Shown: positions 26,187-33,565 of the stretch, in pieces | Position numbering within the stretch: the first letter of the stretch is position 1 | Layout of the letters: the number at the start of each line of letters is the position of its first letter | DNA from: CAYQQU01 sp964419545 | Lineage (GTDB): Bacteria; Bacteroidota; Bacteroidia; Chitinophagales; Saprospiraceae | Direction: 5' to 3' | DNA: 64,000 nucleotides | Assembly (NCBI GenBank): GCA_964419545.1 | Contig: CAYQQU010000018.1 | Coordinates: forward strand, 22,120-86,119 | Translations under genes and position numbers: made by a program | Notes under the pieces: generated by a model | The model's database searches: none | The model's input: the letters and a program-made list of their open reading frames with translations, nothing else | Told to the model about the DNA's origin: nothing

Positions 26187-26420
26187 TCAGTCCGGTTGAA
26201 TGGAGCTAAATTTAAGAAATGTTCTGAAATATTTCTCCCGCGCTCTCGCCTCTTTGTGATCCGCATAAACCTCCTGATAAACTAATCTCCAAGGCACATA
26301 GGGTTTTGTCGATTTCACCCGACCGCTATTGTGCTCTTTTAACCGACGAGAAATATCTTCGGTCGTACCTCGGTAAAAACGCCCGTTTTGCTCACTTTGT
26401 AAAATGTACACGTAAACCAT
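26187..26420 (-). CDS. GIY-YIG nuclease family protein, copy 1 (altered C-terminus)
   Basis: 77 residues from Met at 26420, directly before VYVYILQSEQNGRFYRGTTE. The GIY-YIG core includes DISRRLKEHNSG with the conserved Arg and Glu/His. The usual C-terminal GRRFLK-type tail is replaced by RTFLKFSSIQPD, so the gene appears truncated by a rearrangement at its 3' end. A second copy at 26776-26982 keeps the normal tail. It abuts pulA, 10 bp away. Upstream it is followed by a broken tRNA-Glu copy. Confidence 0.8.
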   Translation of the reverse strand: MVYVYILQSEQNGRFYRGTTEDISRRLKEHNSGRVKSTKPYVPWRLVYQEVYADHKEARAREKYFRTFLKFSSIQPD

Positions 26421-26474
26421 AACAAAAAAAGGCGAAGCAACACAAATTGCTTCGCCGATAGGTAGATTGTTTCG

Positions 26475-26772
26475 CAGCCCATAGGGGCCCGCCCGCTGCG
26501 CGTTCGGGCAAGAATCGAACCCCTGCTTCAAGAATGAAATATTTTACCCGAATCCGCAGGAGGCGGGTTCACCCGAATCCGCAGGAGGCGGGTTCACCCG
26601 AATCCGCAGGAGGCGGGTTCACCCGNNNNNNNNNNNNNNNNNNNNNNNNNNNNNNNNNNNNNNNNNNNNNNNNNNNNNNNNNNNNNNNNNNNNNNNNNNN
26701 NNNNNNNNNNNNNNNNNNNNNNNNNAATCCGCAGGAGGCGGGCTTGCGTCCTAACCTCCAGACGAAATGGCC
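26475..26772 (-). pseudogene. tRNA-Glu copy split by 25-bp palindromic units at two sites
   Basis: Read on the minus strand, the acceptor and T-arm half (26475-26535) and a degenerate D-arm half (about 26744-26772) of tRNA-Glu are present. A 25-bp insertion sits in the T-loop (26488-26512). At the anticodon arm is a tandem array of a second 25-bp unit (26546-26570, 26571-26595, 26596-26620, then into the N gap). The 5' half also has substitutions against the intact genes. It cannot give a normal tRNA. Confidence 0.75.
26626..26725. other. Assembly gap (100 N)
   Basis: Exactly 100 N inside the 25-bp tandem array. The round size suggests a placeholder of unknown true length. Confidence 0.98.
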
Positions 26773-26775
26773 GCG

Positions 26776-26982
26776 TCAATTCCCTTCTAGTACCTTCTTC
26801 AGAAAACGTCGTCCCCCGGCGCTTTTAAAATATTTCTCCCGCGCTCTCGCCTCTTTGTGATCCGCATAAACCTCCTGATAAANNNNNNNNNNNNNNNNNN
26901 NNNNNNNNNNNNNNNNNNNNNNNNNNNNNNNNNNNNNNNNNNNNNNNNNNNNNNNNNNNNNNNNNNNNNNNNNNNNNNNNNN
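26776..26982 (-). CDS. GIY-YIG nuclease family protein, copy 2 (5' part in assembly gap)
   Basis: On the minus strand the visible 3' part matches copy 1 up to REKYF and then continues KSAGGRRFLKKVLEGN to a stop at 26776-26778, which is the usual C-terminus of small GIY-YIG proteins. The 5' part falls in the N gap at 26883-26982. The sequence beyond the gap (26983 on) matches copy 1 upstream DNA from 26433, so the start codon is probably inside the gap. This copy is likely the ancestral form. Confidence 0.65.
   Translation of the reverse strand, partial: XXXXXXXXXXXXXXXXXXXXXXXXXXXXXXXXXXYQEVYADHKEARAREKYFKSAGGRRFLKKVLEGN
26883..26982. other. Assembly gap (100 N)
   Basis: 100 N replacing a segment that is 152 bp in the homologous first copy (26281-26432). 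The gap size is therefore not reliable. Confidence 0.98.
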
Positions 26983-27024
26983 CGAAGCAACACAAATTGC
27001 TTCGCCGATAGGTAGATTGTTTCG

Positions 27025-27096
27025 CAGCCCATAGGGGAATCGAACCCCTGTTTCAAGAATGAAAATCTTGCGTCCTAACCACTAGACGAATGGGCC
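27025..27096 (-). tRNA. tRNA-Glu (anticodon TTC), copy 1
   Basis: 72 nt including the discriminator. Acceptor stem GGCCCAT with ATGGGCT (first pair G-U), D-arm GTC/GAC, anticodon arm CAAGA-TTTTCAT-TCTTG with anticodon TTC, and T-arm AGGGG-TTCGATT-CCCCT. CCA is not encoded. It is identical to the copy at 27671-27742. The 5' end is flanked by the 100-bp-period pseudo-copies. Confidence 0.93.
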
Positions 27097-27126
27097 TTCA
27101 ATATCTTCAGAATAACTATTCCTTTT

Positions 27127-27196
27127 TCAAAAATGAAATATTTCACCCGAATCCGCAGGAGGCGGGCTTGCGTCCTAACCACTAGACGAATGGGCC
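27127..27196 (-). pseudogene. Broken tRNA-Glu copy (anticodon-arm insertion, unit 1)
   Basis: The 5' half (D-arm to CAAG, 27167-27196) is perfect. A 25-bp-family palindrome plus GAAATA then replaces the first loop bases, followed by TTTCATTTTTG. The T-arm and acceptor 3' strand are missing. Confidence 0.75.
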
Positions 27197-27226
27197 TTCA
27201 ATATCTTCAGAATAACTATTCCTTTT

Positions 27227-27296
27227 TCAAAAATGAAATATTTCACCCGAATCCGCAGGAGGCGGGCTTGCGTCCTAACCACTAGACGAATGGGCC
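27227..27296 (-). pseudogene. Broken tRNA-Glu copy (anticodon-arm insertion, unit 2)
   Basis: Identical repeat of the preceding broken copy, exactly 100 bp further on, with the same spacer (CTTCAATATCTTCAGAATAA). Confidence 0.75.
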
Positions 27297-27319
27297 TTCA
27301 ATATCTTCAGAATAACTAT

Positions 27320-27390
27320 CCCTGTTTCAAGAATGAAATATTTCACCCGAATCCGTAGGAGGCGGGTTTACCCGAATCCGCAGGATCGAT
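27320..27390 (-). pseudogene. Fragment of tRNA-Glu anticodon/variable region with 25-bp units
   Basis: CCCTGTTTCAAGAATGAAAT (variable region and 3' anticodon arm) is joined to two diverged 25-bp units and then to the CGATAAAAAAGCAG spacer. No D-arm is present. Confidence 0.6.
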
Positions 27391-27397
27391 AAAAAAG

Positions 27398-27520
27398 CAG
27401 TCCATAGGGGCCCGCCCGCTGCGCGTTCGGGCAAGAATCGAACCCCTGTTTCAAGAATGAAATATTTTACCCGAATCCGTAAGGAGGCGGGTTTACCCAA
27501 ATCCGCAGGATCGATAAAAA
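27398..27520 (-). pseudogene. tRNA-Glu 3' half with T-loop insertion, copy F
   Basis: Acceptor 3' strand and T-arm with a 25-bp insertion at 27411-27435, the rest of the T-loop, variable region and 3' anticodon arm, then diverged 25-bp units in place of the 5' half. Confidence 0.7.
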
Positions 27521-27522
27521 AG

Positions 27523-27660
27523 CAGCCCATAGGGGCCCGCCCGCTGCGCGTTCGGGCAAGAATCGAACCCCTGTTTCAAGAATGAAATGTTTTACCCGAA
27601 TCCATAGGAGGCGGGTTCACCCGAATCTGCAGGAGGCGGGTTTACCTGAATCCATAGGAT
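27523..27660 (-). pseudogene. tRNA-Glu 3' half with T-loop insertion, copy G
   Basis: Same structure as copy F, 125 bp further on; T-loop insertion at 27536-27560 identical in sequence. Three diverged 25-bp units follow. Confidence 0.7.
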
Positions 27661-27670
27661 CGATAAAAAG

Positions 27671-27742
27671 CAGCCCATAGGGGAATCGAACCCCTGTTTC
27701 AAGAATGAAAATCTTGCGTCCTAACCACTAGACGAATGGGCC
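27671..27742 (-). tRNA. tRNA-Glu (anticodon TTC), copy 2
   Basis: Identical to the tRNA at 27025-27096, with all arms intact. It is nearest to the promoter at 27816-27846 and so is first in the transcript; the downstream copies could be co-transcribed from it. Confidence 0.94.
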
Positions 27743-27815
27743 ATTTCAACTTAAATTTCCCGTTAAAAAACGGTAAACTTTCCGTTAAACTCCTCCTCTT
27801 TCGGATAGAGCGGTG

Positions 27816-27846
27816 CAAATATAGGGCGTTTGCCAATAAATCAAAA
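27816..27846 (-). promoter_or_regulatory. Promoter of the tRNA-Glu cluster
   Basis: On the minus strand, TTTTG at 27846-27842, 18 nt, then TATATTTG at 27823-27816, an exact Bacteroidota -7 element with good -33 spacing. Transcription would start near 27810, leaving a leader of about 70 nt before the tRNA. Confidence 0.65.
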
Positions 27847-28162
27847 TACCCCTTTGGAATTTTTATTTATTTTAAGCCTCGCTCGTTTTGCCGGGAAAAT
27901 TTGTTAGAAGAACCACTGCTCAAAACAATGGTTCAAACATCCCGGCGATAATTATCGTTCCCAAAGAACGAGCCGAGTGAGCTTTACACCGTAGTGACAT
28001 TTCGCAGCGGCGTCACTCGAAAATCTTCCGAAAAGCGTTACATTTCGTGCCGAAAAGGTGCACGGCACCAGTATTATTGTTACATTTACACTAAGTGCTG
28101 TGGATCGCTATTCAATCCTCGCAATCCACAAGTAGTTTTTTATCAATAAAACCAAACCAACT

Positions 28163-29164
28163 ATGTCGAAGAAAATTGCTATCAATGGTTTTGGCCGCAT
28201 TGGAAGGCTGACCTTCCGCTACCTCTTACAACGGGACGACGTGGAAGTCGTAGCCATCAACGACCTCACCGACAACGCTACCCTGGCTCACCTGCTGAAG
28301 TACGACTCGGCCCAGGGTCCTTTTGAAGGCACCGTTGAAGCAACGGACGACAGTCTGATCGTTAACGGAAAATCTATCGCCGCCTCGGCGGAACGCAATC
28401 CAGAAAACCTTCCCTGGAAGGCTTCGGGTATTGATATGGTGCTGGAATGCACCGGTATTTTCCGCTCCAAAGAAAAAGCCGGCATGCACCTCACCGCCGG
28501 CGCGAAATACGTGGTGATCTCCGCTCCGGCTAAAGGCGGCGACGTACCCACCATCGTTATGGGCGTCAACGACCACGAGCTCGACCGCACCCAGCAGGTG
28601 TTCTCCAACGCTTCGTGCACTACCAACTGCCTGGCGCCGGTCGCTAAAATCGTACACGACAATTGGGGAATCAAAGTGGGTTCTATGACGACGACCCACG
28701 CCTACACCGCCGACCAGAACATTCAGGATGCGCCGCATAAAGACTTGCGTCGCGCCCGCGCCGCCGCCTTCAACATCGTCCCGACCAGCACGGGCGCGGC
28801 TTCGGCTACCGGCAAAGTGATCCCGGACCTGAAGGGTAAACTGTCGGCCATCGCCATCCGCGTACCGGTCATCACCGGCTCGATGATCGAACTCAACGTC
28901 GTGGTCGACAAGGCGCCGGCCTCGGCCGATGAAGTCAACGCCAAGTTTAAGGAAATGGCCGAAGGCCCGCTCAAGAATATTCTGGAGTACGCCACCGACC
29001 CGCTGGTATCGAGCGATATCCTGCGCAACCCGCACTCATCGATCTTTGACAGCCTGATGACCGACGTCAACGGCGACCTCATCAAGGTGGTCAGCTGGTA
29101 CGACAACGAAGCCGGCTACTCTGCCCGCATGGCCGACCTCGCCATGATGATCCTCAACGGCTGA
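28163..29164 (+). CDS. gap: Glyceraldehyde-3-phosphate dehydrogenase, type I
   Basis: 333 residues, normal length. NAD-binding start KIAINGFGRIGRLTFRYL, catalytic Cys in SNASCTTNCLAP, His in TTTHAYTADQ, and C-terminal SWYDNEAGYSARM. It oxidises glyceraldehyde-3-phosphate to 1,3-bisphosphoglycerate. pgk follows 206 bp downstream, but a hairpin and a degenerate palindromic element separate them, so they may not be one simple transcript. Confidence 0.97.
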   Translation: MSKKIAINGFGRIGRLTFRYLLQRDDVEVVAINDLTDNATLAHLLKYDSAQGPFEGTVEATDDSLIVNGKSIAASAERNPENLPWKASGIDMVLECTGIFRSKEKAGMHLTAGAKYVVISAPAKGGDVPTIVMGVNDHELDRTQQVFSNASCTTNCLAPVAKIVHDNWGIKVGSMTTTHAYTADQNIQDAPHKDLRRARAAAFNIVPTSTGAASATGKVIPDLKGKLSAIAIRVPVITGSMIELNVVVDKAPASADEVNAKFKEMAEGPLKNILEYATDPLVSSDILRNPHSSIFDSLMTDVNGDLIKVVSWYDNEAGYSARMADLAMMILNG

Positions 29165-29180
29165 TTTTGCAAAACCGGGT

Positions 29181-29216
29181 GCGTCACCCCGCAATCCTCG
29201 CTTTCCGGGGTGACGC
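29181..29216 (+). terminator. Hairpin after gap
   Basis: GCGTCACCCCG at 29181-29191 pairs perfectly with CGGGGTGACGC at 29206-29216. There is no real U-tract, so it may be an RNA-stabilising end rather than a strong terminator. Confidence 0.45.
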
Positions 29217-29235
29217 CCGCCTTTCCTGACTTCAG

Positions 29236-29352
29236 CGTTTGTTTGGAGAACGTGCTTTTGAAACGAAAGCCCCGGGTTTCAGGTTCTGCTAAGGGATCCC
29301 GGCGGCAACGGCTGAGGACTTCCGACGGAATGCCTGCCTCCGAACAAGCTCT
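29236..29352. mobile_element. Diverged copy of the palindromic MITE-like element
   Basis: GTTTGTTTGGAGAACGTGCT followed by TTTGAAACGAAAG resembles the left end of the element at 6251, and CCTCCGAACAAGCTCT resembles its right end. At about 117 bp it is shorter and much decayed internally. It lies in the 5' region of pgk. Confidence 0.6.
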
Positions 29353-29370
29353 GCAAACCCATCTTTGCTC

Positions 29371-30573
29371 ATGAACCTCAATTTAAAAGGTAAAAAAGCG
29401 CTGGTCCGCGTCGATTTCAACGTTCCACTCGACGCCGATCACCGCATCACCGACGATAACCGCATGCGCGCCGCACTACCCACTATCCGGCACATCCTCG
29501 ACCAGGGCGGAGCGGCGATCCTCATGTCGCACCTCGGCCGGCCGGCCAAAAAGCTCAAAGCAGACGGCGCCATCGACGTCGAAAAATTTACCCTGCGCCA
29601 CCTCGTCGACCACCTCGCCGAGCTGACGGGCGCCCCGGTGGCTTTCTGCGAAGAGACGGTAGGCGAAAAAGCCAAAAGCATGGCCGCCGACCTGCAGCCG
29701 GGCCAGATCCTGCTCCTGGAAAATACCCGCTTCCACCCGGGAGAGAAAAAAGGCGATGCAGATTTCGCCCGCCAGCTCGCTGACCTGGGCGACGTCTATA
29801 TCAATGACGCCTTCGGTTCGGCCCACCGCGCCCACGCTTCCACAACGACCGTAGCGCAGTTTTTCGGCCCGGACGCCAAATCGTTCGGCTTCCTCATGGA
29901 AAAAGAGGTAGAAAACGCTAACCGCGTCGTCCATAACCCGCCGCGACCCCTCACCGCCATCATCGGCGGCGCCAAAGTTTCCGATAAGATCCTGCTCCTG
30001 GAGCGACTGATCGACCAGGTCGATCACCTCATCGTCGGCGGAGGCATGGCCTACACCTTCTTCCGGGCCCAGGGCGGCCAGACCGGCAACTCGCTGGTGG
30101 AAGCCGACCGGATCGAACTGGCCGGGCAACTGCTGGCCAAAGCCAAAGAAAAAGGCGTCAACCTGCTGCTGCCGGAAGATTCCGTGATCGCCGACAACTT
30201 CGCCAATGACGCCAATAGAGAGACCAAACCCAGCGACGAGATCCCCGACGGCTGGATGGGGCTCGATATCGGTGAAAAAGCCCGCACAGCCTTCTCCGAA
30301 GCTATAGCATCGTCGAAAACCATCCTCTGGAACGGCCCCATGGGCGTCTTCGAAATGGCCAACTTCGCCAACGGCACCAAAACCATCGCCGAAGCCGTAG
30401 CCCGCGCCACCGACGCCGGCGCTTTCTCCCTGGTAGGCGGAGGCGACTCGGTAGCGGCCGTCAACCAGATGCAACTGGCCGACCGCATCAGCTACGTCTC
30501 TACCGGCGGCGGCGCCATGCTCGAATTTCTGGAAGGAAAAGACTTGCCGGGAGTGCAGGCAATAAAAAGCTGA
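29371..30573 (+). CDS. pgk: Phosphoglycerate kinase
   Basis: 400 residues from ATG at 29371 (a TTG two codons upstream is possible but unlikely). Signature RVDFNVPLDADHRITDDNRM, substrate site SHLGRP, GGAKVSDKI, nucleotide site WNGPMGVFEM, and C-terminal GGGDSVAAVNQ with VSTGGGAMLEFLEG. It makes ATP from 1,3-bisphosphoglycerate. It is convergent with the caspase gene, with one base between the stops. Confidence 0.97.
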   Translation: MNLNLKGKKALVRVDFNVPLDADHRITDDNRMRAALPTIRHILDQGGAAILMSHLGRPAKKLKADGAIDVEKFTLRHLVDHLAELTGAPVAFCEETVGEKAKSMAADLQPGQILLLENTRFHPGEKKGDADFARQLADLGDVYINDAFGSAHRAHASTTTVAQFFGPDAKSFGFLMEKEVENANRVVHNPPRPLTAIIGGAKVSDKILLLERLIDQVDHLIVGGGMAYTFFRAQGGQTGNSLVEADRIELAGQLLAKAKEKGVNLLLPEDSVIADNFANDANRETKPSDEIPDGWMGLDIGEKARTAFSEAIASSKTILWNGPMGVFEMANFANGTKTIAEAVARATDAGAFSLVGGGDSVAAVNQMQLADRISYVSTGGGAMLEFLEGKDLPGVQAIKS

Positions 30574-30574
30574 A

Positions 30575-32518
30575 TCAGCGATATTCCGGATTGGCGATGC
30601 GCAAGGTGATGAGGCGGGTCGTCCAACCGGACGCGTCCCTATTTTCTTCTTCCAACAGAGCAGCGCGGCCGGAGTCGCGCTGCGGAGCGGCGTCCGGGGC
30701 AGGCAGGGGTTCCTGCTCCAGCCTGGCCACATCGAAAAATTCGGTGCTCGCGATCAATTTGAAGTACGTGATGCTTTCCGGACAGTTGTAGGTGACGACC
30801 TGCGGCTCTATTTCCAGCTCGACCGCTTCCCGATCCCAGACCCAGATGCTCCGCCCTGGATCCAGCGGCGCTACCGGGGGGCGAAGCATGCCGGCGTATA
30901 CTTGAAAATTGACAGACAGATAAAGAAAGGCCAGGTATAACGGCTGTTCGGTAGTATTGGTCAGCTTAATGTACAGCTTTTCGGAAAGCATTTCCGCTCT
31001 TGCTCCCCGGGGCCGGATCACTACTTCTTCATTCTGCAAAGCCAGCGGCTGCTCCGCCCCTCCCGCACCGGAAAGGAAAAACTCGACCTGCACGGGGTGG
31101 CGGCGGAAGCGCCAGGTATTGGGATTGTGAAGCTGACGGACGAACATCCACCGCGAAATATGCTGCAAATAATGACCGATTAACTGGGCGGAGGCTTCCG
31201 AATGCCCGGCAACGTCCCGCACCACCGGCCGCTCGTCTTCCGCCTCGGTGATCCGGAACCCCTGCGGCCGCACGTGCACCGTATAATCCGCCTGGTATTC
31301 CGCTGCCGCCGGCAACAGGTTGCGCCCCGCCGACGCCAGCTGTTTGCTTAATGCCTCGCTTCCCGCTCCGTCGGTCGTTTCGTCTTTCAAATGTACTTTT
31401 ACCGGGCAGGAAAAGAAGTCGGCAATGCTGGCCAGGTAGCCCCCTTCAGCCGGCGGGGAATGGTCGAACAACAACTCCGTCCGGCCGGCCTCGACCCTCC
31501 CGATACGCGCCGCCCATTCCGGTTCCGGGGCCGACAGCGGATGTACGCGCACCCGATCGGCAAGAGGAGAAACCCCGTGCAGATGCCCGATATCCATCCA
31601 CCAACCATCGGCCGGCGAGTGCGTCACGTTGGCCGTCAGCGGTTGTCCCTGCCCTTCGGCGGCGTCCAGAAAAAAGCGAAACGCCTCCCCCTCTGCACCG
31701 GGAGAAAAGTAAATATTCGGCGTTTGCCGGAACTGGTTTTTCAGGTAATTCCGCACCCGGCTCTGCAGATCGTAATAAGTCACTTTCCCCGAGGATCGAC
31801 GCAATACATCCAGCAGCGCCGCCGTAAAAACGCCGCCGCCCGCATCCGTCTCATAAGCCTTTTCCCGGGGTAAACAGGCCGCGATCTGCACATGCCGGCC
31901 CTCCGGAAAAATGCGGGCAAAGGAAAAAGGGGTTTCGGCAAGCGCGGCGGGATCCAGGGCGTCGGCAAAAAGGAAATCGCTCCACGGCCGGGCGGGTAAA
32001 ACCGACGTCGGGCTGTTCTCCGGCGAATACTGCCGCGCCCGGTGGCTGACCAGACGGGTGACCTGTCCGGAATGACAACAATCGAAAATGGTCAGGATAT
32101 GGGCGCCGCCCCGCGCCACCCGGTGGATGAGGTACCGCAGCTCCTTGTCCGCCAACGGCCGGTGGGCCGCTTCGCCCGGCCCGGCCGGAACGCTGTCGTA
32201 ACACAAGATGGATTGCAGCCGCCGGTTGGGCTCGATCGGCCAAAAGACCGGATCGGCGGCTTCCTGAGCACCGTGCCCGGCAAAATAGAAGAACACCACA
32301 TCCTCAGCCCCTGCCTGCGCCAGGTGGTTTTCAAAAGCCGCTACGATATTGGCTTTCGTCGCCGCTTCATCGCAAAGCGATTGCAAGTGCAACTCGCCTT
32401 CTTTCCTGTTTTCCAGGTAGGTTTTCACCTGGTCGAGGTCGTACCGGCATCCTCGCAGAGCGGGCACGGGCGCCGGATAATCGTTGACGGCGACCAACAG
32501 GCCGTAAATTTTTTTCAT
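30575..32518 (-). CDS. Caspase-family (C14) peptidase with long beta-rich C-terminus
   Basis: 647 residues, no signal peptide. Residues 1 to about 250 form the caspase-like domain: YGLLVAVNDYPAPVPALRGC, catalytic His 82 in FYFAGHGA, and Cys 148 in IFDCCHSG. The rest is not enzymatic. Near 510-570, LYIKLTNTTEQPLYLAFLYL with a WVWDREAVELEIEP segment looks like the DUF4384 type found behind caspases. Such proteins serve as proteolytic effectors or adaptors in bacterial conflict systems; the partner is unknown. An EAD domain is not evident in it. Confidence 0.82.
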   Translation of the reverse strand: MKKIYGLLVAVNDYPAPVPALRGCRYDLDQVKTYLENRKEGELHLQSLCDEAATKANIVAAFENHLAQAGAEDVVFFYFAGHGAQEAADPVFWPIEPNRRLQSILCYDSVPAGPGEAAHRPLADKELRYLIHRVARGGAHILTIFDCCHSGQVTRLVSHRARQYSPENSPTSVLPARPWSDFLFADALDPAALAETPFSFARIFPEGRHVQIAACLPREKAYETDAGGGVFTAALLDVLRRSSGKVTYYDLQSRVRNYLKNQFRQTPNIYFSPGAEGEAFRFFLDAAEGQGQPLTANVTHSPADGWWMDIGHLHGVSPLADRVRVHPLSAPEPEWAARIGRVEAGRTELLFDHSPPAEGGYLASIADFFSCPVKVHLKDETTDGAGSEALSKQLASAGRNLLPAAAEYQADYTVHVRPQGFRITEAEDERPVVRDVAGHSEASAQLIGHYLQHISRWMFVRQLHNPNTWRFRRHPVQVEFFLSGAGGAEQPLALQNEEVVIRPRGARAEMLSEKLYIKLTNTTEQPLYLAFLYLSVNFQVYAGMLRPPVAPLDPGRSIWVWDREAVELEIEPQVVTYNCPESITYFKLIASTEFFDVARLEQEPLPAPDAAPQRDSGRAALLEEENRDASGWTTRLITLRIANPEYR

Positions 32519-32540
32519 AAAAAAGGGGTTGCGGATAAAG

Positions 32541-33257
32541 TTAGCGCTTTTTCCGCTTCACGAAATACCCCGGATGCAATCCACATTCCGTTTTCCCGGA
32601 TTTCTGCCAGCGTCCTTCCCGGCCGGCGCCCCGCACGGTACAATGGGTGCAGCCCACCGAGCCGTAGCCCTTGTCCTCGAGCGGATGCTTCGGCAAATCG
32701 TAAGTTTCCCGATAGCGGCCCACCTGCTCTTCCGTAAAGTCGATGAGCGGGTGGAACTTGATGATGTCGCCCTGCTTTTCGAAAATCTGCAATCGCGACC
32801 GGAAAGGCGTCTGGTAAGCCATCAGGCCGGAGATCCAGACTTTGTGGGCCGCCTTGATCGGCTCCAACGGCGCCACTTTATTGATGGTGCAACACATGCG
32901 CGGATGTTCGGCCCACCACTGCTCTTCCCGGGTCAGCGCATTTTCTTCCGGCCTGGGCCGGACGTCGATCACGGTCAGGTTCCACCGGCGGGCCAGCTCG
33001 TCGCGATAGGCCAGCGTTTCCGGAAAATGATAGGTAGTGTCAATGAAATGCACCGGCTGAGAGGGCCGCAGCCGGTGGATGAGGTGGAGCATCAGCACCG
33101 AAGTAACGCCGAAAGAGGAAGTAAACAACACTTCGTCCTGCTTGAAATACCGGTACAGCAAACGAATGCGGTCCTCCGCCGCCAGCGGGGTGAAAACGTC
33201 GTTGAGCAATTCTACGCTTAGCGCCTGCCATTCGATGGAACGTTGGTAGGTAGTCAT
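32541..33257 (-). CDS. cysH: APS/PAPS reductase
   Basis: 238 residues. PP-loop-type fold with TSSFGVTSVLMLHLIH and HFIDTTYHFPET. The cysteine pair 122-123 (MCCTINKVAPL) and Cys 203/206 (GCTHC) form the 4Fe-4S site that marks APS-type assimilatory reductases; KTECGLH holds the catalytic Cys 225. It reduces activated sulphate to sulphite. No other sulphate-assimilation gene is in the window. It has a long structured upstream region. Confidence 0.93.
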   Translation of the reverse strand: MTTYQRSIEWQALSVELLNDVFTPLAAEDRIRLLYRYFKQDEVLFTSSFGVTSVLMLHLIHRLRPSQPVHFIDTTYHFPETLAYRDELARRWNLTVIDVRPRPEENALTREEQWWAEHPRMCCTINKVAPLEPIKAAHKVWISGLMAYQTPFRSRLQIFEKQGDIIKFHPLIDFTEEQVGRYRETYDLPKHPLEDKGYGSVGCTHCTVRGAGREGRWQKSGKTECGLHPGYFVKRKKR

Positions 33258-33286
33258 GTTCGTTTTTTCATTTATTCATGAAATGC

Positions 33287-33323
33287 CGAAGCCCCTCCGG
33301 TAATTTCCGCCGGAAGGGCTTCG
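33287..33323 (-). promoter_or_regulatory. Strong hairpin in the cysH upstream region
   Basis: CGAAGCCCCTCCGG (33287-33300) against CCGGAAGGGCTTCG (33310-33323), with one mismatched pair. It lies 30 bp before the cysH start, with no T-run, so it would sit in the leader RNA near the ribosome entry site. Confidence 0.5.
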
Positions 33324-33369
33324 ATGGTCGCCTTGCTGAATGGTTTCGGGGCTGGCCGAAAAGGGACAT

Positions 33370-33406
33370 AAAAAAAACCTTCCCGGCAGGGATGCTCCCG
33401 GGAAGG
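33370..33406 (-). terminator. Intrinsic terminator between the SprB gene and cysH
   Basis: On the minus strand CCTTCCCGG (33406-33398) pairs with CCGGGAAGG (33386-33378), followed by eight T (33377-33370). It is 160 bp after the SprB-protein stop. A TAAACTTG element near 33520 lies upstream of it, so it could also act as an attenuator for cysH. Confidence 0.75.
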
Positions 33407-33565
33407 CCCGACCGTTGCTATACAACGGCAATGCGCCTTACACGCCCGGCAACATCCAAGCAGAATGCTGGTTGGTTAGGATTTTTTTGACATTACCGAG
33501 ACATGCGTTATGGACATGCAAGTTTAAGCACAAATCGGCGAATACGCAAAGCCGGCTGCCGGAAA

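Larger units (their letters stand above)
26475..27742. repeat. tRNA-Glu/25-bp palindrome repeat cluster
   Basis: About 1.27 kb in which two intact tRNA-Glu genes alternate with at least five broken copies. The 25-bp units begin ACCCGAATCCGCAGG and end GGCGGGTTC; those at T-loop sites are the same family inverted. One block repeats with a 100-bp period (27068, 27168, 27268) and another with a 125-bp period (27398, 27523). Copies vary by one to three bases. Two N gaps fall inside it, so copy number is a minimum. Confidence 0.8.

Noticed and set aside
26546..26625. Tandem 25-bp repeats as a CRISPR array
   Set aside because: Repeats are directly adjacent with no unique spacers and no cas genes nearby.
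26799..27056. 85-codon minus-strand ORF spanning the second N gap
   Set aside because: It reads a different frame from the GIY-YIG copy and runs through 100 N; the GIY-YIG frame is the supported one.
27127..27196. Group I intron in the tRNA-Glu anticodon loop
   Set aside because: The insertion is about 30 bp, far too short for a self-splicing intron, and the 3' half of the tRNA is missing.
33387..33480. S-box (SAM-I) riboswitch on the plus strand, suggested by GCCCGGCAACATCC
   Set aside because: The rest of the consensus is not visible and no plus-strand gene lies downstream; the gene it could serve, cysH, is on the other strand.
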